Of a stretch of 64,000 nucleotides of DNA, positions 56,870 through 64,000 are shown piece by piece. The stretch's first letter is position 1. Every line of letters starts with the position of its first letter. Under the pieces are notes generated by a model. It searched no databases, was not told the origin of the DNA, and worked only from the letters and a program-made list of their open reading frames with translations. Source of the DNA: Gonocerus acuteangulatus (taxonomy: Eukaryota; Arthropoda; Insecta; Hemiptera; Coreidae); contig OX328124.1 of assembly GCA_946811695.1 (NCBI GenBank), positions 54,400,360-54,464,359 of the forward strand, in the 5' to 3' direction. The translations under genes were made by a program, and so were the position numbers.

Positions 56870-58070
56870 CTGTTCACTCATTTCTGGCTTCCCTGATGGT
56901 CCGATTTTGATGAAATTTGGTACAAAAATCCGTCGTCCAATTTGAAAGGTCAAGTTCGTTAACCAGCAAAATCCGCCCACTGGAAGATGGCATTTGGGGC
57001 GAAATTCGCGCAAAAAAAATCGTAACGCTTACGTTTTTGAGTTCATAAGCTTGTAAGTACTCTTTTTATAGGCTTCTTGGGCTAGGAAAACGAATGGAAC
57101 CATTTTCAAGGCGATAGCGTTAACCGTTTTCGAGAAAATTGGAAAAATAATTTTTGAATACCGTTTTTGGTTTGGGTACTTAGAATTACGGGATTCAGTT
57201 GAAACATTATCTGCATGTTCTACTTTCATTAAAACTAATATGTTGAATGTTTTGTTACGTTTGGAGTTAAGGAAGGGTTAGAATAAAATATTTTATGAAC
57301 AGACAAGAAAAGTTTTGGGAACTTCGTATACATTCATTAATATCTCGAACACGGTTGGGAAATCGTGGTAAGTGGATAGAAACTATTTGAAAGCTTTCTA
57401 AATTCTCTACAAAAAATATTCTAAAACTATTTTTGATTAGGTGATGTCAATCGGAGAAATGAGTGCTTAAAACTTCAAATACGTCTGTTTTGTTCTTAAG
57501 AACGGGTTTTTGTCGTTCTTTTTGTAATTTTTGTCTCTTTCCCTTTGTTTTTTATTGCTTTTTATTTTTGTAATTTCTTATGTTGGGAAAATTTTGTGTG
57601 TAAAACAGGATATGAAAAATGAGACCAATTTTCTGTTCCTAGAAATAATGTAAATTTTGGGAACATTCATTAATATCTCGAAAACGGTTGAAAATCTTGG
57701 TAAACGGAAGATTACCATTAGAAAGCTTATTAAATGCTCTACATAAAAGGTTCTAATGAAAGTTTTGATTAGGCGATGACAATCGGAGAAATAAGAGCTT
57801 AAAGCTTTAAAGTAATTGATTTCGCTTATTCGAACTGTTCTTTTTGTCTGTTTTTTATTCCTTGTTATTTTTTAATTGCTTATAGTTGGATAATGTATTC
57901 GAAAATAAAACAGGTTTAGTAAAATAACAAAAACAATTTATTGTTAGAAATATAGAGTTCCAAGATTCCAAGACCTTGTAACTAGCGGGAATGTTTCTAG
58001 TGATGCCGACCCTTCCAGGTAAGATTGTAAATCCTACCTTTCAAGACTGTTGGAACCAAAACAATAACTG

Positions 58071-58217
58071 TCGGGGTTCGGTCACTGCTACTTTTATCGT
58101 AAAAATGGTTTTATTGTGCCGACGTTTCGGCTTGAACTTCAAGCCTTCATCAGGGCTGTAAATACAAGTACGACATATTTAACGCTAATATATGCACATA
58201 TCTATGTAAATATACCT

Positions 58218-58278
<61 letters not shown>

Positions 58279-58432
58279 TATATATGCATATACACATACA
58301 CATATACACGCACACATATGTACATATATATGCCCACATACATACACATATGGGGTATGTATTATTAAGTAGCAGTGACCGAACCCGGACAATCCCTACC
58401 TTGCATCATCAACGGTCAACGATCTCCTCTCA
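58071..58432 (-). mobile_element. Small Penelope/retrozyme-like element
   Basis: It is flanked by CCAAAACAATAACTG (58056-58070) and ACAAAATAATAACTG (58433-58447), an imperfect 15-bp target duplication that restores the family B body when removed. Both ends carry inverted copies of 'ggttcggtcactgcta'. It contains a hammerhead-like motif on the minus strand and an (AT)n tract (about 58219-58276). It is about 360 bp and non-coding, so it must depend on another element. Confidence 0.7.
58118..58156 (-). ncRNA. Hammerhead-like motif
   Basis: On the minus strand: GCC, CTGATGA, A, GGCTTGA-AGT-TCAAGCC (7-bp stem II), GAAAC, GTC, GGC. GTC is the most common hammerhead cleavage triplet. Stem I is only 3 bp and stem III is the palindrome ACGT, as in dimer-acting retroelement hammerheads. 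One extra A sits before stem II. Confidence 0.65.
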
Positions 58433-58526
58433 ACAAAATAATAACTGCTTCTATTTTAATCTTTCGAAATTAGACTAGGGATAAGAACGGAACCGCGCTA
58501 AGATGAGGCAGTTCCTGCGAGTCGGA

Positions 58527-59191
58527 CTTTTTGTTGTTTAAATATGAACCCTCACATTGCTCAGGGTATTATACAGATCGAAAAACTATTGTCATATTGC
58601 AAGCCACTAAAATAATAAATACTAAAAATCTTCAATTTCTACCAAAGATAACTAATCCTAATCACTATTTTCTTCAATAGTATTGGTATCACTTGTAACT
58701 TCGAATAAATGTTATAATATTTCCGCAAGTTTATTTTTTTTTTTTTTTAACGACCAAGTGATAAGAAATAAATTATCGAGGCTACCTGTGCACAGCAACC
58801 TATGATCCTATTTCCATTAGCGTAATCACACGTGAATCTTTGTGTCCTTTTAATTGTATTTAACAAAAAAAAGAAAAAATAGTTTCTTTTTTTTTTTTTT
58901 TCACAAACGAAACATCCCATGTCTCTATTGTATTCAAACAAGTTCAATGCAAAACAAAACGAAGGTTTTGCGTCACTTGGTAAACTGTAAAGAACGAATA
59001 ATATGTAGTGAATGAATATGTAACATTATGTAATCCGATTTATAACTAATTGATCAACCAGATGTATACGAATAATACCACTTGCTTATAGATGTATATA
59101 TGTAATATTGTAACTGATGTATATATGTAATAACTGTTTGGAGCGAAAAGCCTTCGATGCGCATAGATACTCATAAATTAATATTAGAAAA

Positions 59192-59241
<50 letters not shown>

Positions 59242-59330
59242 ATATTCAATGAAACATTCGATATTTCTTGCTATTATGAAGTGCCGATAACGAACTTTAA
59301 TCCTTAATATGTTGCCATTTTTTTATGAAA
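58527..59330. other. Interior of the fold-back structure, no gene
   Basis: Non-coding. A 43-bp poly(A) tract lies at 59197-59239. Confidence 0.55.
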
Positions 59331-59637
59331 TTATGAAAAAAATACGCAAGGTACACCTTGCGTACACAATCAATAGCTTCACTTCACATTATTTCCATTT
59401 AAATGTCTAGTATAGTTTCATAGAAAAACCACATTGAAGTTAGGGGTTTCAAGCCTTATTCCCTCAAAACGAGTACAGTTAGAGGTTTGATAATTGACGA
59501 AAAATTATTTCTAGGAACTAGAAATAAAATGATGACATCAAAGTCAAGAAAGACACCAGTGCAGATTTCATATGGAAACACGGTGAGACCCTTTCCCTTT
59601 GTTTAAAAAAAAAGTAATCAGTTTCCAAAGAAAGTTA

Positions 59638-60899
59638 CATTGTATAAAAAAATATTAACTTCACTAAATATGGCGAAAACCATTTTAAATGTTCAAAATG
59701 TCCACCTTCAACATTAATACATTGCACAAGTCTCTTCGGGAAATCATCCTGAGCATTTAAAATCTCATCTATTTTTAATTGTGCAACTGACCGAGTTATC
59801 CGATCCATCATGTCCTCTTTATTTTGGGGCCTTTGATGGTACACCAGGGCTTTTAATCTACCCCATAGTAGTCTGATAGATAGTAGTCCATGACCGTCAA
59901 ATCAGGTGATCTAGGCGGCCATTCTACCCCCCATCCCACGACCTATACAGCGATCTGTAGTAATAAAATTGAATTAGATCATAAATAAATTTAAATAATA
60001 ATAATAAATGTAAATAATAATAATAAATTTAAATAATACTTCATAATTTTATAAAAGTTGCATGTAATACCTGGAAATAACTGACGAAGTTTTTCCCGTA
60101 CTATCAAAGAAAAATGTGTGGGGCAACCGTCAAGTTGTATGTACATGTTACATCGCTGTTGCAGTGGAATATCTTCCAATAATGTGGGTAGAGTATTTGT
60201 CAAAAAATTACGAAAAACTTCTCCCGTAAGTCTCTCTTGAAAGAAATGAGGGCCAATTACGTATTGTCCGAAAATCCCGCACCATACATTTACCGAGAAC
60301 CAATGCTGGTGATCAACCTCCGTCAACCAGTGAGGATTGTTTTCCGCCCAGTAATGACAATTGTGTTTATTAATGCTTCCATCGCTGCAGAATGTGGATT
60401 CGTCAGTCCATAGAATATGTCTGTAAAAATTCCTATTTTCTGCTAAGGCTTGTTGCATCCAATGGCAGAAACGTATTCTCTTATTGCAATCCTCAGATAA
60501 TAGTTTTTGGTGCGGGTTCATATGGAATGAAAACATTTTATTTTGTTTTGCAATCCTTCCCACTGAGGACTTACTCATATCTGAGTCCCTAGCAATGTCC
60601 CTGCAGCTGACATGGGGATTAACTGCCATTGCTGTAATGACATTTATTGTGTTCTCTTCGGTCATCGCAGGTCTTGGCATTTTCCTTCCCTTCCTTGCGC
60701 AAATTAATGAACCTGCTGTTCTTAATTTTTGCTCAAGTCTCGGGAAGAGCTTTCTTGAAGGGTGTGGTCTATTGGGAAATCTCTGAGCGTAAAGACGTGC
60801 TGCGGCGACGGAATGCTCCGACATTCCCCAAAAATTAGGAGCACGTCTACATAAAAATCGAAAGCCGGGATATTTGAGAAGAAGAAGGTACGTTCTATC
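59638..60899 (-). pseudogene. Mos1-type mariner transposase
   Basis: A cut-and-paste transposase acting on TACAGGGTGTCCC-type ends. The N-terminus (YVDVLLIFGECR at about 60860) joins by frameshift to VAAARLYAQRFPNRPHPSRK, the first helix-turn-helix. A second DNA-binding motif (VSCRDIARDSDMSKSSVGRI) follows near residue 75 of the 277-residue open segment (60824-59991). Catalytic Asp positions are ILWTDESTF (~141) and IQLDGCPTHF (~233). The third lies in the degraded stretch ITRFDGHGLLSIRLLWGRLK after an AT-rich (AAT)n insertion (about 59955-60045). The C-terminus is YHQRPQNKEDMMDRITR to 59638. Frameshifts, stops and the insertion make it inactive. Confidence 0.85.
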
Positions 60900-61808
60900 A
60901 CTGAATGATCAACTGATACTAGCAACTAATTTTTAAGTCCAATTTCTTATCAATGCCACATTACACCAAATAATCTTAATTCCATTGTAACAGCAAACAG
61001 CCTCTTTCAACTAAGTACATTAACAATGAGGATTAGGAGCAGAAGTGAATCCTCACATATGTTTTCATCCTTTTCTTTCTTATCATTATTATTCAAGAAT
61101 TAATACATAAAAATCATCCCAGTGAATAAGTGTTTAACTCGAATTTCCTTGATTTGCAGTGGTCTTCTTTGAAAATTAATGAAAAATCTGGTTTTCATAC
61201 TCTACCGAAGAAATATGGCAAAAAGAATAAGTAAAAAATGTGGTACATGCAACACACAACTTTCACTTACCACCTTAGTCTGAGCAGGTTAAATTATTTT
61301 AAGCAATTAATATCCATGTTTTTCCACCCATCTCATCAATCGACCCAACATATGTTTTCATTCATAATATCCCGTTAAATATCCAATCTACAACTTTGAT
61401 CTTGGTATCATCTGAAAGGAAAATTAATAGGCTACAACGTTTGTATAGAGGTGTTTTTACATAAAAGGCTTGGTTTCAGTGATAAATAGGAATTTGTCTA
61501 CAAAAGGGCGACATTTTTAAGTTTTTTGCGTTTTTAGCGAAACGGTGCGTCGGATCAAAAAGATGTCTCAGAATAAATTAGTCTTAAAATTAAATTTTCT
61601 ATCAGAATTCGTCATAAAATATACCTGTTGCCATTGGAAACTCAAGAGTTAGATACGCTGGAGAAAAACTGGAGAATGTTACAAAGTCAACTAAACCTTC
61701 AAAAGAAACCTCATGCAACATAACTATGACCTACCAAGTTTCATTTAGAAATTCCAACAACTCTAAAAGGAAAAGGGGGTGGACACATATGCTGGGACAC
61801 CCTGTATA

Positions 61809-64000
61809 AATATAACAAAATAAGCCGGAAGAGGTATCAGGATTAGCTAAACACCCTAGATTACATCAAGACAGGACAGACCTACTTGTACATTCTAAAA
61901 TTAGCCACAAAGGTTAATGGTATAATCAGGCAGCACTGTATAATTAGAAGAAATATTAGGTATTTTTTGTTTGATAACCGAATCTATAATTTAATATAGA
62001 AATAAATAATGTACAGTTTTAATACAGATATTTGATAGTGGTCAATTCTATTACTCTTCCAGTTCAACGGTTTTGACGACTTCCAAGTGATATAATAAAT
62101 TGAACCACTGTAATTTTTTAGCCGGCAACTTGCATGTTTTCTGCGGTAGACTTGCAAGCTTTCAATACTCCATAAATTTAGTCCGCATAATTAGGGAATT
62201 ATCAATCTTTTTATTCAGTATTTTCTGGTACTTTATTTAATCTATGTATTTTTTTGGCGCTTCGACAAATTCCCAACGAGTCGTGGGATGAGAAAATTTC
62301 TAGCCACTAGATCTCGGGAGACCCTAATAATCTATGTATTGTATTTACTTGTATAAAAAGCATGTTCTTTAGGAACGCACTTTCCATTATATGAAGAACA
62401 TATCAAATCAGATCAAGAGCTACAAATCAGTCAAGATACCCTTTAAGACTTTGGTTAAATAGATGCCTCTATTTAATTTATATTCTATCATATTTTCTCC
62501 AGGATATTCTTATCTGAAAAATCCGAGCTACTATCCATATATATATATTTATAGAAAATAATATTCTGTTGTGTTATTTTGTCAAAGAGATAAACTTTTG
62601 CTGCTCTAGTCGTTATTTTTCTGTGAGTTTCTACCTACTGAATCCGCAGATAATGGGATTCAATGTTTATTTGCGATAAAACATTTTCGTTTATGGCTTG
62701 TTATTGTCTTAAAGATATGCACTGACTTTTAATATAGGATAAGCCATTTTTATTTGTTTTTACGTTAATTATAAATTTACGTGCTTTACCTATATGTAAT
62801 GCATCCCACAACTCTCGATACTAATCATTTATATTTAAACCCCCAAATTGAAATTAAAAGAAAAAATATTAGAAAAGGAAGGTAAAAGGACTCTTGGCGA
62901 TCTATTGGAGAAGTTCTCAACATGAGTGGTTTCTAGAAGAGTAAAACATGAATTTATATTTCTCTAGAATTGTCTGTAAAGAGAAAAGCTCTCAGGACTT
63001 CATATTTGACGAAGCTCTCCTGGCTAAGATTCCAAAGAAAGTACATCGTTCTTATTGGCTGAATACCCTTGTGTATTGAACCTTTCGTTTCTCTCATACA
63101 GTCATATCTGTCTAAGGTAAGAGCTAAGTTACGGATTTTTCAATTATTGATACTGCTGGAGATTTGCGTGATTGAAGGATTATGTAAGAACACAGACATA
63201 CACATATATAGGTATATGGACTGAAAACGGAAACATCGTGGAAAAACTAAGCACTTAGCACAATTAACGATGTATTTTAATTTATCCTATCAAAATAACA
63301 CGAATAAGCTTTGGCGGGTCTCTCGGAAATCAGATCCGATTCCTACCTAAGGAGATGTGGGTTCGATCCCGCTTGTTACAGATTTTTTTGGGGGGGTTAA
63401 TCCCCTCCGACTTATGGATGATTAACAAGGCTTGCAACCTCTAGATAGAACAAAGAATGCTACTAAAACCCGGGCGCATCTGTTGTTAGTTGGATCTTGA
63501 TAGGGGGCAAGCTAGTTTTTGTGTTAATGTCTTCGGAAGACCTTATATATCAATAATTGAGGTATACATAATTCAAAAATTTCCCAGAACATTTTTTTTT
63601 TATAAGAAAAAAATTGGAACATCACGTTTTTTATACTTTTTTCGCTTATTATTCACAAGGTATTCACGTCAGAGTCTTTCCCTAGGCTCTCACATGATTC
63701 ATAATAATTTTTTTGTCAGAAATGTTAAAATTGGTTTACGCCTGAGCAAAATAGCAATACCTAAGGAAAATAGGGAACCATAATTTTTTTGTTGGTGACT
63801 CAAAATGCATTTACCTAGTTCCTTCTCATTTTAGTAAACAAATGTTGATTATATCATAAAACAAACCACTAAATTTCTTTTTAAACGGTTTGAGTGTTTT
63901 TGCATAATAATTTTGCAATTAAGGCATTGGGGAAAACATAAGCATTTTTCAAATAGTTGCAAAATCCAAACAACATGCTTTATATATTTGAAATATTTTT
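61809..64000. other. Non-coding stretch with two tRNA-like scraps
   Basis: 62255-62330 is a minus-strand SINE-2 with an internal deletion ('gggtctcccgagatctagtg' head, 'ctcatcccacgactcg' tail). 63298-63390 has 'gggtctctcggaa' and box B 'gtgggttcgatcccgc'. The 97-codon frame at 63490-63783 has no recognised domain. Confidence 0.45.

Larger units (their letters stand above)
56609..58526 (-). mobile_element. Family B copy 5, carrying a nested element
   Basis: Both ends are intact (GCGCTAA with hairpin at 56609 on the minus strand; TCCGACTCGCAGGAACTGC at 58526). The long AT tract with GT variants lies at 56745-56868. It is interrupted at 58071-58432 by a hammerhead-bearing element with its own target duplication. 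Confidence 0.8.
55535..61806. mobile_element. 6.3-kb fold-back mariner structure
   Basis: It begins TACAGTGTGTCCCAGCATAT and ends with the complement (ATATGCTGGGACACCCTGTA), flanked by TA on each side (55533-55534, 61807-61808). The outer arms match inverted over about 375 bp (55535-55910 against 61360-61806, the right arm with an extra ~85 bp near 61640-61722). A second inverted match lies further in (56095-56360 against 59335-59600). The right side carries the transposase relic and the left side lacks it. Family B copy 5 sits in the middle. Confidence 0.7.

Overview
This is an AT-rich eukaryotic window built almost entirely from mobile elements. I found no intact host gene. The element types (BEL/Pao, mariner-like transposases of the Mos1 type, LINEs with a CCHC tail, tRNA-derived SINEs, rolling-circle repeats carrying long (AT)n tracts, hammerhead-like motifs in inverted repeats) fit an arthropod. 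A chelicerate is my best guess, but the sequence does not prove it.

Layout. 1-6.5 kb: decayed repeats and one hammerhead-like motif (314-354). 6.9-9.5 kb: two copies of rolling-circle family A, the second split by a tRNA-derived SINE with a poly(T) tail and a 13-bp target duplication. 9.75-10.07 kb: a MITE. 11.5-12.7 kb: rolling-circle family B. 13.6-14.8 kb: inverted hammerhead-like relics and a second SINE-1. 16.3-18.05 kb: a fold-back mariner relic. 19.4-22.5 kb: a 5'-truncated LINE with an intact reverse transcriptase frame. 22.8-29.0 kb: a nearly complete but defective BEL/Pao element on the minus strand, with two LTRs and a 5-bp target duplication, sitting inside a SINE-2 copy. 32.4-39.5 kb: one family A element (minus strand) broken twice, first by a LINE RNase H relic with 158-bp inverted hammerhead-bearing arms and then by a double family B insertion. 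41.4-45.0 kb: a chimeric family A copy and another family B copy flanked by a 100-bp direct repeat. 45.6-47.7 kb: mariner fragment, MITE and a Helitron with TC/CTAG ends and a 123/247-bp internal satellite. 50-51 kb: a SINE-2 copy and a broken DUF7869-like gene. 55.5-61.8 kb: a 6.3-kb inverted mariner structure with a transposase relic, containing a family B element that itself contains a small hammerhead-bearing retroelement with its own target duplication. 61.8-64 kb: no genes seen.

The sequence shows several layers of nesting, so relative ages can be read directly. Two patterns stand out. First, CTGANGA-hairpin-GAAAC motifs recur at the ends of inverted pairs, one pair being nearly identical over 158 bp around a LINE RNase H domain. 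Second, families A and B share one architecture: a related 5' end, a subterminal motif complementary to the 3' hairpin, a central (AT)n tract and a final CTAA. They show junctions that suggest read-through of the element end.
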